Source: Streptomyces cyaneus (GTDB lineage Bacteria; Actinomycetota; Actinomycetes; Streptomycetales; Streptomycetaceae). From it: a stretch of 64,000 nt of DNA. Every line of letters begins with the position of its first letter. The stretch's first letter is position 1. Of the stretch, positions 1-8,600 are shown piece by piece. The position numbers were made by a program, and so were the translations under genes. The notes beneath the pieces were generated by a model. It was not told the DNA's origin. It saw only the letters and a list, made by a program, of their open reading frames with translations, and ran no database searches. The stretch lies in the NCBI RefSeq assembly GCF_004028635.1, contig NZ_RQJW01000007.1, positions 372,001-436,000 of the forward strand, given 5' to 3'.

Positions 1-685
1 AGCCGTTCCGGTCGGTCTTGACCTTCTTCAGCGTGGTGAAGGCGCCGCTCGTGCCCTTGCGGAACTGGAGCAGCACCTGGTGCCCGATGAGGGGCACGTC
101 CTTGTGCTTCTCCCAGCTGGCGACGATCATCCGGGCCTTGACCGTGAGGTCCTTGCCCTTCTTCACCGGCTCCGGGGTGGCGTTGGCCAGCGAGAGGTGC
201 GTCTTGCGCTTGATGCGTGCCAGGGGCATGTAGTCCTCGCGGGTGACGTTGCCCTCGCCGTCGACGGCCACGAAGTTTATGCCCCAGGCGCCTGCGAGGG
301 CGTTGCTGCGGACGTTCGTGTACGGGTCGGCGATCATGAAGGCCTCGCACTTGGACCAGTACTCATCGACCTTCACACAGTTGCTGGACCCGACCGGCGC
401 GATGCGCCCGTCGACTTCCGCCTCGGTCGCTCCGTGCTGCAGCTCGAACGACACACTCTGGATGCCCGACGGGTCGTGGACCATCGCGGAGATCGGGAAC
501 TTGATCTTCCGTGCGGCCTCGACGACAACGGTGGAGTCGCGGTTCTGGTTGACCTCGATGTCCCTGATCTGTGTGGGTGCGTCGTCGCGCTCGGCCCCGG
601 CGGCCGGAACGGCGAGAGTGGTGACGGCCAGGGCGGCGCCGAGGGCGGCGGCGGTGGCAGCGGCGACAGTGGCGCGTATGCGCAT
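1..685 (-). CDS. Secreted protein of unknown function, C-terminus outside window
   Basis: The gene reads leftward and is cut by the window edge, so only its first 228 residues are visible. It opens with a typical Sec signal peptide (MRIRATVAAATAAALGAALA, then an Ala-rich cleavage region near residue 30). The mature part is beta-rich in appearance, with one pair of nearby cysteines (CVKVDEYWSKC) that could form a small disulfide loop. The last visible part resembles the Ig-like repeats found in many streptomycete exported proteins (KGTSGAFTTLKKVKTDRNG). The start is the first ATG before the basic n-region. I do not recognise a family, and no enzyme motif is visible. It is presumably exported to the cell surface or medium. 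Confidence 0.75.
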   Translation of the reverse strand, partial: MRIRATVAAATAAALGAALAVTTLAVPAAGAERDDAPTQIRDIEVNQNRDSTVVVEAARKIKFPISAMVHDPSGIQSVSFELQHGATEAEVDGRIAPVGSSNCVKVDEYWSKCEAFMIADPYTNVRSNALAGAWGINFVAVDGEGNVTREDYMPLARIKRKTHLSLANATPEPVKKGKDLTVKARMIVASWEKHKDVPLIGHQVLLQFRKGTSGAFTTLKKVKTDRNG

Positions 686-1470
686 GGTGTGGTTTCCCCC
701 ACGCTTGATGAATTGAGTGGTGACTTCACCCGCATCAGACAGAGGGGGCGTGTGGGGGGTTGTGCACTATTGCCGACCCGACCCATCCCTTAACCCTGAC
801 TTCTCCTTGGGTTGGCAGGATTACCGTCTTCCGTCCAACTTCCTTACGCGCGAGACGAATTCGGGAGCACAAGCAGAAGCGAGGGAACAGCCGGACCGGG
901 ACTTCCTCAAGCGCTGATCACGACCCAATCGACCGACTGAGGGCCCACAGCGGGCCCGGGCCGTGAGGATGCCCCCGATCCACGCCATGAGCGCAGGTCG
1001 GGGGCGTGATCACGAAAACTGCTTCTTCTTGCCCTGGGCCTCACTACCGATCTTGAAGAGCTGGGTTTTAGCAGGTGGGAGCCTGGGTCAGCTTCCTGCG
1101 GCCTGCCGTCGTTGGTCGTCATTGGCGCCTCGGACGGCCCAGGGACGGCCCGGATCCCGGGCTACCCCACAACGCGACCTACTGATCCGTAGCTCTACAG
1201 AGATCGGTCGTTGAAGGCCATACAGGTTGTGGGGACGGCTGTGAGGTCTGATGTCGGACGATGACGGTCGTTGGGGTTGCTGTACTTCGTTGCTGCAACA
1301 GCAAGATCCCAGTCGGGATGAGCGCGTATTGAGCGGGAGCAGCTCGAACGGCTACTGGGCGGTGGTGACGATACGTCGCCGACCGCCCCGCCTGCTCTCT
1401 GAAGCGATCGCACTCCGCGCTGCAGCACCGTGACACCGACGGTCAGAGCACTTCTGAGTGATGAGGTCGA
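686..1470. other. Intergenic stretch without a supported gene
   Basis: About 785 bases between the secreted-protein start and the NACHT gene stop. Short open frames exist on both strands but none has a streptomycete third-position bias, a convincing ribosome binding site or a recognisable motif. The promoter of the leftward secreted gene should lie just above 685. I see no tRNA or long inverted repeat. Confidence 0.5.
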
Positions 1471-4400
1471 TCAACAGGGCCGCATCGATTCGAACGAGAT
1501 ATGCGTGAGGGCACTTGATTGCACTGCAATGATGCGCTCGTAAGACGCTTCCTTTTCATAGGGCATCAGCGAATCTGCGCATGCGTCCATGAGTCCCAGC
1601 AAAAGTGTCTGACTAGGGGGAAGGTGGTCTAGCGCGATCTGTCGGATGACCTCCCCATATTCGATTTCTCGAAGATTGATAGCTTCGATCAAATGAGAGA
1701 GGATCTCCTCTGCCTCCTCCACTGTTTCAGCACATCGAGAGAAAGACCGCGCAATGGCCATCGCACGCTTATGGCGCGAGTCCGCTGAACCTAGAAGGCG
1801 AATCATCTCCCATTCAAGATTTATGCGCCGCTTGAGGGGTTCAGGTTTTTCACGAGAAGGATCGCAGATAACCAGAGAGCCCAACCCAGGCCAACGTGCA
1901 AAATCGGAAGCCCACTTTTCTGCCAATACATCAGGCGCATCTGGGCACCAGACACGTCCCATCATGTAGGCGCGCGCGATCTCATCAATGACCGTAAGCC
2001 ATTCGTCGTCCAGCGGAGCACTCCGAATCCAATTCAGGCTGGCGAAATGACGTCTTGATTCTACATCCCTGTAAAGCTCCCTCACTTGCTGCGGCGTGAG
2101 CGGGAAATGTTCTGACTCCTCATAGATAGGGTGCGCCATTGCGGCCATAAAGAACCTTGCTAGTTTGCGACGCGCAAGCAAGTCTGGAATATTGGCAACG
2201 AGGTTGGCCAGCTCACTGATCTTTGGCGCAAGCGTCTGCATGGCGCCCCTACGGATCCCGATTGATGTAAGCGTGGCGGCAGCCACGGGGAGGAACGGCT
2301 TTCGTTCAACCCGCCAGTCCTCGAACCCATTGCCCAGAATGGCTAGTTGCTCAGCTTTCCATGATCTTTCGAGGGCGCGCCAGTCGCTAACATCACCCAA
2401 CGCTCCAGCTGAAATCAGGTCGCTGGCCTGGCTTGCATCTCCGACATCCGAGCAAAATTGCAAGGCGTACCAGATGATCCAAGGGAAATATGTAGCCGCA
2501 TTGACCGTAAAATGTTCTTTATACGGAGCAATGGCTCTAACGACTGCCCCCAAAGACTCACTGCTCGGGTGCATTCCGAACATGTAAACATGATGCAGCC
2601 AGTGACTTTCCGGGAATCCGTCTGCGATCGCTTCATTAAGCGCGTCCGCACGATAATCCACTGGGATGACACTTAGGCGCACTCGGCCAGCAAGGTGGAG
2701 AGAAACAGGTTCTGCATCTTTGCGGGAAAAGAATTGAAGAACTGAGAAAGCCCACGGCGCGGAAGGAAACGGCTTCGCTTGCGGACTAACATATCGCCAA
2801 TTGCTGAGACCGCCTCCACTGAGGGCTGCAGATACCGTGTTCTCGGGGTATTCCATGCACCGAGAGGCAAGATTGATGATGGCCCAATTATCCAGAGAGA
2901 CACCAGCCTCGAATACCTTAAGCTGCACTTCCGGCGACGCGCCGACGTAGATCAACTCAAGCTTTTCCCGCGCCCACTCGTCACCGAGAGATGCTCTAGT
3001 GCCGAGAAAATCGAGTACGGCGCGCTCGGGAATCCTGTTTTCGTGTATCTCGGTGGCCAGGAACTCTCGGACGATCTCCATGCCTTGCTCACTGATTGAG
3101 GCGGCAAGAAGCCTTACATGTTGAGAGACAGGAAGGGTCAAGAGTTTGAGAGCCTGCTCAACCAGAGTCCTCTCATAGCGCGGAGCTCGGACCATACCGT
3201 CGTTCAGAATTTCGACGGCTAGGCGAGATCCAGTAAGGGCTCGACGTTGCAGAGCGCCGAATGACTCAGAGATGGTGTTTAGTTCAGATACGAGGAAGAT
3301 GACGTTGTCGCGCAAGGTTCGCCGGTGGGCGAAGATATTTCCAAGGGCGAATAGCAGGACGTTACGCCAGTGCGAACTGACCGACATTTCTCGAAGCCGG
3401 GCCGCAATATGCTCTTCACCGCAGTTCATTAGTGCATCAGCTGCCCAGAACTCCTGCAGAGATCGAATTTCGAAGCTGACTTCTCCACCCCGTGAAGGGA
3501 CCAAGAAGACCAGTCTGTCGGTGGCCGCAGTGCTAATCGCGTCGGTTAGGTTTGAAAGCCTATCACCTGCATGCCCTTCTTCCGCCAATCTCTCTTTGAT
3601 GATGACGTTCAGCTCGTCGAGTGTAAGGCGAGATTCTGTCTCTCCAGAACGTTCGCTTCGGGTCTGCAGCAGCAGCCCTACGTCTGCATGGATGAAATTG
3701 ATGTCGCCAGCATGGTCGCGAAGCAAATTGCTCGCGTTTCCCTCCTTCTCCAACTCGCGCTCGTAAATTACGCGATAATAATCGGCGAATAGTGTATAGC
3801 GGTCCTTCGGTGCTTTTCCTACCCTGTCCAACAGAACTGCCATGATCGTAACCTGCAAGGGCGTTGTCATAAGGTGAGCTGTAGATGGCTCGGCTGCTGC
3901 TTGCTCCAATCGAGACATGAGAATAGGTACACGGTCCGCTGATGCACCGTACCGAGCGTGCGCCAGTTTTAGTCCGTACGACAGCGCATTTGATGTGGTC
4001 AGCGGATTGAGCGCATAGTGTGTGAAGTGCTTGGGCGAGAACTCATCCGTATAGCCTTGCGGACGAGTCGTCGCCACGAGCACCAAGTCAGCGTTGCACT
4101 CATCAGCATCAATTAGAAAATTGTTGATCTGCTCAAGCACCTGTGTCCTGTTGCTGGAGCCGGGAACCTCATCCAACCCATCGAGGATGATGAGCCATGG
4201 AAAACTAGAAAGCCATTCCTTAACATCCGCCGGCGTCACGTCTACACTGCAAGATTCGCCGACCCTTTGACCAATGTAATCAAGGAGGTTTTTACACTTT
4301 CCCTTGGCAAGCTGATCCGCCAGTCTAGTCAGAGGGATTTTGATAGGCCAGCGTCGCGCTTTTGGAGCCAGGTTCTCCTTTTTTGCCTGCTCAGTGACTT

Positions 4401-5355
4401 GCGTGACTGTGGAGCGCACATCCGCATTCCGCATAGCTCCAGTATCTTTGACGAGCAATGCTCGATAGAGCTGGCAGATGAACTGGCTAACTGTGCTCTT
4501 ACCTTGACCCGGACCGCCTACGAGGACCATGCGATTACTTGCGGCGAAGTCTCTTCTTTCCTCTAGTGTGTCAAATTCTTCGGAAGAGTGCTTCACGTCG
4601 CACACAGAGATCAGCGTCTGTAGGCAGCCAGCCTCGTACTCTTGCCCATTTTTGTGGCGCATGCCGATGGGGAGATCAACGAAGACACTGGCCAGGGGAA
4701 TGGTTCGATCATCGGCAGCGCCAGCCTGGTCTAGGTTTGCGTAGCGGTCTTTGACTAATTCCCGCGCCAAGAAGGACCGCATGGCATTAGGGACGGCTGT
4801 TCGGTCGCCGTGCAACTCCTTGTAGAGTTGAGTCAAGATGTCGCCGGGCAGGATCCAAGCCGAGTACGAAGTTCTAATTCCATCATGAATCTCAAGAAAC
4901 CTATTAATGTTTTCGGCGTGCCAAACTGCCCATCCTTCAATATTAAGCCGCTGGCACTCCTCGTTCATTACCTTCGCGACTCGGTCTACACCTCCAGTTC
5001 GCGGAACAGGAGACAATGTAACATTAGTAGCGAAGAGAATGAATTTTGGTTTCTCGGTACGCTTCGTCGATTCCCGCCACCGCTTGAATTCTTTGCGGAT
5101 CTCTGAGATCAGCCAGGTGGCTTCTTCGCGCGGGCTTGCTTGCATCTCCTTATATTTGGCTTGCAGGACGCCAAGCCCCTGCCAGTCATTTGTGGTCGCA
5201 CCCTCGATAGAGCCAGGGTTCCCAAATGTGGCTTCTCGGCCTCCGTCTGGTCCTGGGCCAAACAAAGTGACGAAGGGTCCGACATTGGCAATTGTGAGCG
5301 CCTGGGTCAGATTTTCGAATTCACTCGGGTCGAGATTGTAGAGGTCGAAGCGCAT
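1471..5355 (-). CDS. NACHT NTPase with N-terminal Mrr-like nuclease domain (bacterial NLR, candidate anti-phage protein)
   Basis: This 1294-residue protein has three parts. Residues 1-110 look like an Mrr-type PD-(D/E)xK nuclease: an EFE helix (12-14), D37-G-G-R-E41, then a QAK triad element (65-67) in a QAKYK strand. Residues 270-480 are a NACHT STAND ATPase with Walker A GGPGQGKST (280-288) and Walker B LIILDGLDE (388-396), the DGxDE form typical of NACHT. The remaining ~700 residues are helical and repeat-like, presumably the sensor. Bacterial NACHT proteins of this build are known anti-phage NLRs in which target sensing causes oligomerisation and effector activation. Nuclease-effector use here is inference. 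The gene stands alone and has visibly lower GC and less third-position bias than its neighbours, a sign of transfer. The start is ATG with no clear Shine-Dalgarno, preceded by AT-rich DNA (5400-5450). Confidence 0.85.
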   Translation of the reverse strand: MRFDLYNLDPSEFENLTQALTIANVGPFVTLFGPGPDGGREATFGNPGSIEGATTNDWQGLGVLQAKYKEMQASPREEATWLISEIRKEFKRWRESTKRTEKPKFILFATNVTLSPVPRTGGVDRVAKVMNEECQRLNIEGWAVWHAENINRFLEIHDGIRTSYSAWILPGDILTQLYKELHGDRTAVPNAMRSFLARELVKDRYANLDQAGAADDRTIPLASVFVDLPIGMRHKNGQEYEAGCLQTLISVCDVKHSSEEFDTLEERRDFAASNRMVLVGGPGQGKSTVSQFICQLYRALLVKDTGAMRNADVRSTVTQVTEQAKKENLAPKARRWPIKIPLTRLADQLAKGKCKNLLDYIGQRVGESCSVDVTPADVKEWLSSFPWLIILDGLDEVPGSSNRTQVLEQINNFLIDADECNADLVLVATTRPQGYTDEFSPKHFTHYALNPLTTSNALSYGLKLAHARYGASADRVPILMSRLEQAAAEPSTAHLMTTPLQVTIMAVLLDRVGKAPKDRYTLFADYYRVIYERELEKEGNASNLLRDHAGDINFIHADVGLLLQTRSERSGETESRLTLDELNVIIKERLAEEGHAGDRLSNLTDAISTAATDRLVFLVPSRGGEVSFEIRSLQEFWAADALMNCGEEHIAARLREMSVSSHWRNVLLFALGNIFAHRRTLRDNVIFLVSELNTISESFGALQRRALTGSRLAVEILNDGMVRAPRYERTLVEQALKLLTLPVSQHVRLLAASISEQGMEIVREFLATEIHENRIPERAVLDFLGTRASLGDEWAREKLELIYVGASPEVQLKVFEAGVSLDNWAIINLASRCMEYPENTVSAALSGGGLSNWRYVSPQAKPFPSAPWAFSVLQFFSRKDAEPVSLHLAGRVRLSVIPVDYRADALNEAIADGFPESHWLHHVYMFGMHPSSESLGAVVRAIAPYKEHFTVNAATYFPWIIWYALQFCSDVGDASQASDLISAGALGDVSDWRALERSWKAEQLAILGNGFEDWRVERKPFLPVAAATLTSIGIRRGAMQTLAPKISELANLVANIPDLLARRKLARFFMAAMAHPIYEESEHFPLTPQQVRELYRDVESRRHFASLNWIRSAPLDDEWLTVIDEIARAYMMGRVWCPDAPDVLAEKWASDFARWPGLGSLVICDPSREKPEPLKRRINLEWEMIRLLGSADSRHKRAMAIARSFSRCAETVEEAEEILSHLIEAINLREIEYGEVIRQIALDHLPPSQTLLLGLMDACADSLMPYEKEASYERIIAVQSSALTHISFESMRPC

Positions 5356-5811
5356 GCACGGAGTATGCAGGAGTGACGCACTCAGCGTGACTAGAAGAAT
5401 GGTTTGAGGCTATTATTACTTTCTTCTGTATTCATATGATACGCCAGCTTTCGATGTACAGGTCGATGGAACGGCTTTGTGCTGGAGCTGCCTTAGCGCG
5501 AGTGATCACGGCCTCGTGAGCATCCGGCGCGTCGGGCACTGTGTGGACCTGCCCGGCAAAGCACGACGTTGGGGCCATGATCTTCGAGGCTCGCGCCAAA
5601 GTGGCTGCCTAAAGCCATGGAGCCGACGGCCCCAGCCACGAAATACCTCTTCTCTGGCATCCGGTGGCTGATCGTTCTGAGCGCGGCACGGGCGCCAGCC
5701 GGGCTGGAGCGGGGCGGAGACAGGATGCAGGCCGGGGCCGGGCCGCGCGCGGGGAGCGGAGCGAGCCCGCCTTGAACCAGTAGAGAAAGTTGTAACTCAG
5801 TCTGAGTCGTG
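5356..5811. other. Intergenic region upstream of the NACHT gene
   Basis: The first ~100 bases (5360-5460) are markedly AT-rich for this genome and probably hold the leftward promoter of the NACHT gene. The rest returns to high GC. No open frame here has coding bias or a known motif. The stretch ends at a direct-repeat copy at 5812. Confidence 0.45.
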
Positions 5812-5868
5812 GGGCTTTGTCGTGTCTCGGTTGATGCTTGACGCATTGACGTCACTTGTTGCTTGACG
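5812..5868 (+). repeat. Left copy of island-flanking direct repeat (solo IS-end-like element)
   Basis: Bases 5812-5844 match 10812-10844 at 31 of 33 positions, in the same orientation and exactly 5000 bp apart. Both copies continue with a second, diverged half containing another TGCTTGA box (TTGATGCTTGAC, then TTGCTTGACGG here). The right copy sits directly before an IS481-type transposase relic, so this is probably the lone end of a related insertion element. No transposase coding follows this copy. Confidence 0.65.
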
Positions 5869-6018
5869 GTTCTGTCCTGGACAGCCGCGGAAGCACGACA
5901 CTGGCCTGCTTGACGTCGTTCCGTAGCCCAGAGCCTGGCCATCGCCGTCGGCGACAGGCGGCACGCGTAGCAGGTGGCGAGGCTTGAGCCTCAAGGGTGA
6001 TCCGTCCTGCGCACGCGG

Positions 6019-6384
6019 CTACTTCGTAGCGTCTTCGATGGCCTCGAAGATGTCGGCGTCGGTCTCCTTCTGCCAGTCGGGCAGGTCGGGCCAGTCGGCG
6101 ACGTAGCCGGGCTTGGGGTCCTCGAAGTGCTTGTACATCTGGGCGGTCCAGCAGGTGGCGACGAAGCGGCTCTTCTGCTCGCGGTTGAGGCGGGCGGCGT
6201 GGCGGTCGCTGAGGTCGAGGAACTGTCGCACCTGGTCGTAGACGGCGCCGGCGGCCTGCCGCTCCCAGTCCGGGGTGTCTTCCCAAGGGGTGACGTAGCC
6301 GGGCTTGGGTTCGCCAGGGAAGTGCTTGCGTACGCCGGTGATCCAAGCCTCGCGGAACAGTCGTGCGCCCTCGAGCTGCGACAT
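6019..6384 (-). CDS. Small protein with internal tandem domain duplication
   Basis: The 121-residue product contains the same ~38-residue unit twice. The first half has KHFPGEPKPGYV..W.DTPDW and the second KHFEDPKPGYV.DWPDLPDW, each followed by an acidic helix. ATG at 6384 is chosen because GAGAGGGGAAGG lies just upstream and the frame then begins after the stop of the XRE regulator; an ATG nine codons earlier would overlap that gene by 13 bases. No signal peptide, membrane segment or catalytic motif is visible. It sits directly downstream of the XRE/TPR regulator in the same direction, so the two are probably co-transcribed. I have seen similar short proteins paired with such regulators in streptomycetes, but I know of no function. 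Confidence 0.75.
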   Translation of the reverse strand: MSQLEGARLFREAWITGVRKHFPGEPKPGYVTPWEDTPDWERQAAGAVYDQVRQFLDLSDRHAARLNREQKSRFVATCWTAQMYKHFEDPKPGYVADWPDLPDWQKETDADIFEAIEDATK

Positions 6385-6398
6385 GCCTTCCCCTCTCG

Positions 6399-7655
6399 TC
6401 ACGTCGTGCACAGTGCGTCGATCTCGGCGCCCAGTTCGACCACACGGGCATCGTGGGCGAGGGGGCCGAGGTCGGTACGTAGCCTCTGGAGTTTACGGGC
6501 GATGTAGCCGGAGGACGTTGCCCTGGCGAGTTGGAGGGCCTCGCGGCCGTAGGTGAGTGCCTGGTCCGGGTCGTGGCGCTGGGCGCCGATGGATGCGAGG
6601 TCGGTCAGGACCGCACCGCGACGCCGGAAGGATTGACCGGAGGCGAAGACGTCCTGGTTCAAGGCGCTGGTAAGGGCCTTCTCGGCTAGGTCGAGGCGGC
6701 CGAGTTGGAGGTAGCGAGCGCCGCGTTCCTCCGCGAGGCGGGAGCCGTCGAAGCGCAGCCAGCCACCGTTGTGGGCCAGGCCGCTCAGGTCTGTGACCTT
6801 CTCCGCCTCGTCGAGGGCACGCTCGCAGGCGGCGAGGTTTCCCAGGCCGGCGTATGCCTCGGCTTGGACGGAGGCCACCCAGTGGCGGGTGGACAGGGAG
6901 CTGTCCCCGCGCCGCGCCACCTTCTCGGCAGCCGAGAGGGTGCCGATGGCGTCCACGTAGCGACGATCGTACAAGTCGACGTATGCGTGCCTGACCAGGG
7001 CGCATGCCCACAGGTCGTAGGACTTGGCCTCCTTGCTGGCAGAGGCGGCCAGGGTGTACGAGGCGGCTGCATCGGTGTAGCGGTTGCCGTCGAAGGCCAG
7101 CTCCCCTGCGAGTTGGAACAGATCACCGGCCGCGCTGCACAGGCCTCGGGTCTCACTCTCCGGTTTGCCGTCGAGGGTGTCGTTGAGCGCACTGAGCTGA
7201 TCGCGGACGATCGGGTACACGGAGCCCTTGGCGCGGGCAAGTTGGTAGACCTGCCAGAGGTGTCCGTTCATGCGCAGGAAGTCGTCGGGCATCCCCCGTC
7301 GGGCTCCATCCACAAGTGCGGCGCTCTCGTCCGCAGATACGGCCACCAGGGCGCTGGTGACGGCTATGGCTCGCAGAAACTGGCGTCGGATCATGTCGTC
7401 GAGGTCCCCTGAGCCGAGGTGGTCGCAAGGCGGCGACCCTGTCGACCCCTGCCTGGCTGCTTGTGGCTGTCCCATCAGGGCGTCGAGTTCGTCAAGGTCG
7501 ATCTGCAGCAGCTCGGCCAGCCGTGGTCGGAGTGGCGGCTGCGGCGCGGTTTCGCGGGTTTCCCAGCGCCCGACAGTACGTCGGTCCACGCCTAGGGCGT
7601 GCGCGAGCCCTTCCTGACTGTAGCCCAGCGCCCTGCGCCGTTCCGCAAGCCCCAT
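6399..7655 (-). CDS. XRE-family regulator with TPR-like sensor domain
   Basis: A 418-residue cytoplasmic regulator. Residues 1-60 form a helix-turn-helix of the XRE type (GYSQEGLAHALGVDRRTVGRWE). A linker with a hydrophobic Ala-rich patch follows near 95-115, then about 300 residues of helix pairs typical of TPR sensors (repeated LAxxYxxLGxLxxAxxxLxxA spacing). Such XRE-TPR proteins in actinomycetes often sense a peptide or small molecule and control a neighbouring cluster. It is divergent from the DUF6415-like gene and the precursor peptide, so it is the likely cluster regulator. That role is inference. It lies upstream of the 121-residue repeat protein on the same strand. Confidence 0.85.
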   Translation of the reverse strand: MGLAERRRALGYSQEGLAHALGVDRRTVGRWETRETAPQPPLRPRLAELLQIDLDELDALMGQPQAARQGSTGSPPCDHLGSGDLDDMIRRQFLRAIAVTSALVAVSADESAALVDGARRGMPDDFLRMNGHLWQVYQLARAKGSVYPIVRDQLSALNDTLDGKPESETRGLCSAAGDLFQLAGELAFDGNRYTDAAASYTLAASASKEAKSYDLWACALVRHAYVDLYDRRYVDAIGTLSAAEKVARRGDSSLSTRHWVASVQAEAYAGLGNLAACERALDEAEKVTDLSGLAHNGGWLRFDGSRLAEERGARYLQLGRLDLAEKALTSALNQDVFASGQSFRRRGAVLTDLASIGAQRHDPDQALTYGREALQLARATSSGYIARKLQRLRTDLGPLAHDARVVELGAEIDALCTT

Positions 7656-7822
7656 GTCGCCCCCTTTCCACGTTTCGACCCGTGTCTACCGCGGCGGCGC
7701 CCATCTGTCCCAGAAGTGTCCCAGGAGTGCCGCATCGATGCCGTGGCCTGGGCCAACACAGGGCGGTTTTCTAGACGTTGTCAGCCACGACAGCGGTCGG
7801 CATCGATGGAGGAGCACGGGCA

Positions 7823-8197
7823 ATGAGTACGCAGATCGCCACCACGGCGCCCGAGACTGCGGAACTTCCGATCGTCCTGGAGGCGATCGACGAGAGCCTG
7901 GACACGGCGCTCGCCATCGGGCTGGCGATGCCAGATCGCTCGCTGATCGATGCGACGACCCGAAACCTGGTCGACCACCTGCGGGCGCTGATGGCCGAGG
8001 ACCTCGGCTTCGACAAGGATCCCGCTGTCCGAGCGCTGTTCCAGGAGGGGTACCGGATCCTCGATCTGGCGCGCCGGCCGTCGGCGGAGTCCCCGCATTT
8101 CAGCGCCTACCAGTACATGCGCGAAGTCGGCCTTTTGACCAGGCGCTTCGCTGACGTCTACCGCGAGATGCAGAAGAGGGACGTAGCCGACGGCTGA
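7823..8197 (+). CDS. DUF6415-like small protein, first gene of the putative RiPP operon
   Basis: A 124-residue, mostly helical soluble protein. Central features are LVDHLRALMAEDLGFD, LFQEGYRILDLARRP and YMREVGLLTRRFADVY. This pattern matches my memory of the family named DUF6415, which is annotated as natural-product-associated; I cannot confirm the assignment. ATG at 7823 is preferred over an ATG 15 codons upstream because GGAGGAG stands before it at good spacing. It is divergent from the XRE regulator and is followed by a strong hairpin (8317-8356) and then the precursor peptide. A role as a leader-binding or accessory protein is a guess from position only. Confidence 0.7.
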   Translation: MSTQIATTAPETAELPIVLEAIDESLDTALAIGLAMPDRSLIDATTRNLVDHLRALMAEDLGFDKDPAVRALFQEGYRILDLARRPSAESPHFSAYQYMREVGLLTRRFADVYREMQKRDVADG

Positions 8198-8316
8198 CGA
8201 TCCCCTCACCGATCTAGCCATACGCCCCTCCGGAGCGCCTGACCGACCCCATCGCGCTTGGCCGACCGCACGAGGTAGCCGTACTGCCGCCGCGGCAGCG
8301 GTACCACCAATGAGCC

Positions 8317-8356
8317 CCCGTCTCGGCTTCCGACGTTCGCCGGAAGCCGAGACGGG
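8317..8356 (+). terminator. Perfect 16-bp hairpin between the DUF6415-like gene and the precursor gene
   Basis: Arms 8317-8332 and 8341-8356 are exact complements with an 8-base loop. No T-run follows, as is usual in streptomycetes. It ends 60 bases before the precursor ATG, so it may terminate the upstream transcript or act as an attenuator or stabiliser for the precursor mRNA. Confidence 0.7.
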
Positions 8357-8415
8357 CCCAGGGCTCCGCAGCTCGCGGAGTTCGTCCACCTACTCCCTAT
8401 GAGGAGGGCACAGCC

Positions 8416-8532
8416 ATGAACATCGACGAACTTTTCATTGGCGACCTGATCACCGGCGTCCCCAGCATGGACGCTGCACTGCTCGACAAGATGCCGGGCG
8501 GTGGCGACAACAACGGCGACCACTGCAGCTGA
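8416..8532 (+). CDS. Short RiPP-type precursor peptide (38 residues)
   Basis: The open frame encodes a 38-residue peptide: a leader-like first part, MNIDELFIGDLITGV, a middle SMDAALLDKMP, and a polar C-terminus GGGDNNGDHCS. A strong ribosome site (GAGGAGGG) lies 9-10 bases before the ATG. The peptide is followed after 68 bases by an asparagine-synthetase-fold enzyme and a coupled methyltransferase, the usual layout of a RiPP precursor with its modification enzymes. The last 11 residues contain two Asp, two Asn, one His, one Cys and one Ser, all plausible modification targets. If cleaved before the triple Gly, an N-terminus-to-Asp8 macrolactam would give an eight-residue ring as in lasso peptides, but the tail would be only three residues and no leader peptidase is nearby. 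The gene is short, so expression is unproven. Confidence 0.7.
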   Translation: MNIDELFIGDLITGVPSMDAALLDKMPGGGDNNGDHCS

Positions 8533-8600
8533 TCTGCCGTGAGTGCGGCGGAGTTGGCCCTGACGCCTGCTCCGCCGCCCCATGTGAGAGGAGCGTCAGC

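Noticed and set aside
5493..6451. Minus-strand frames of 149-199 codons overlapping the left repeat and the 121-residue gene
   Set aside because: Arg/Ala-rich shadow translations; the real gene in the area is the 121-residue tandem-unit protein with its own ribosome site.
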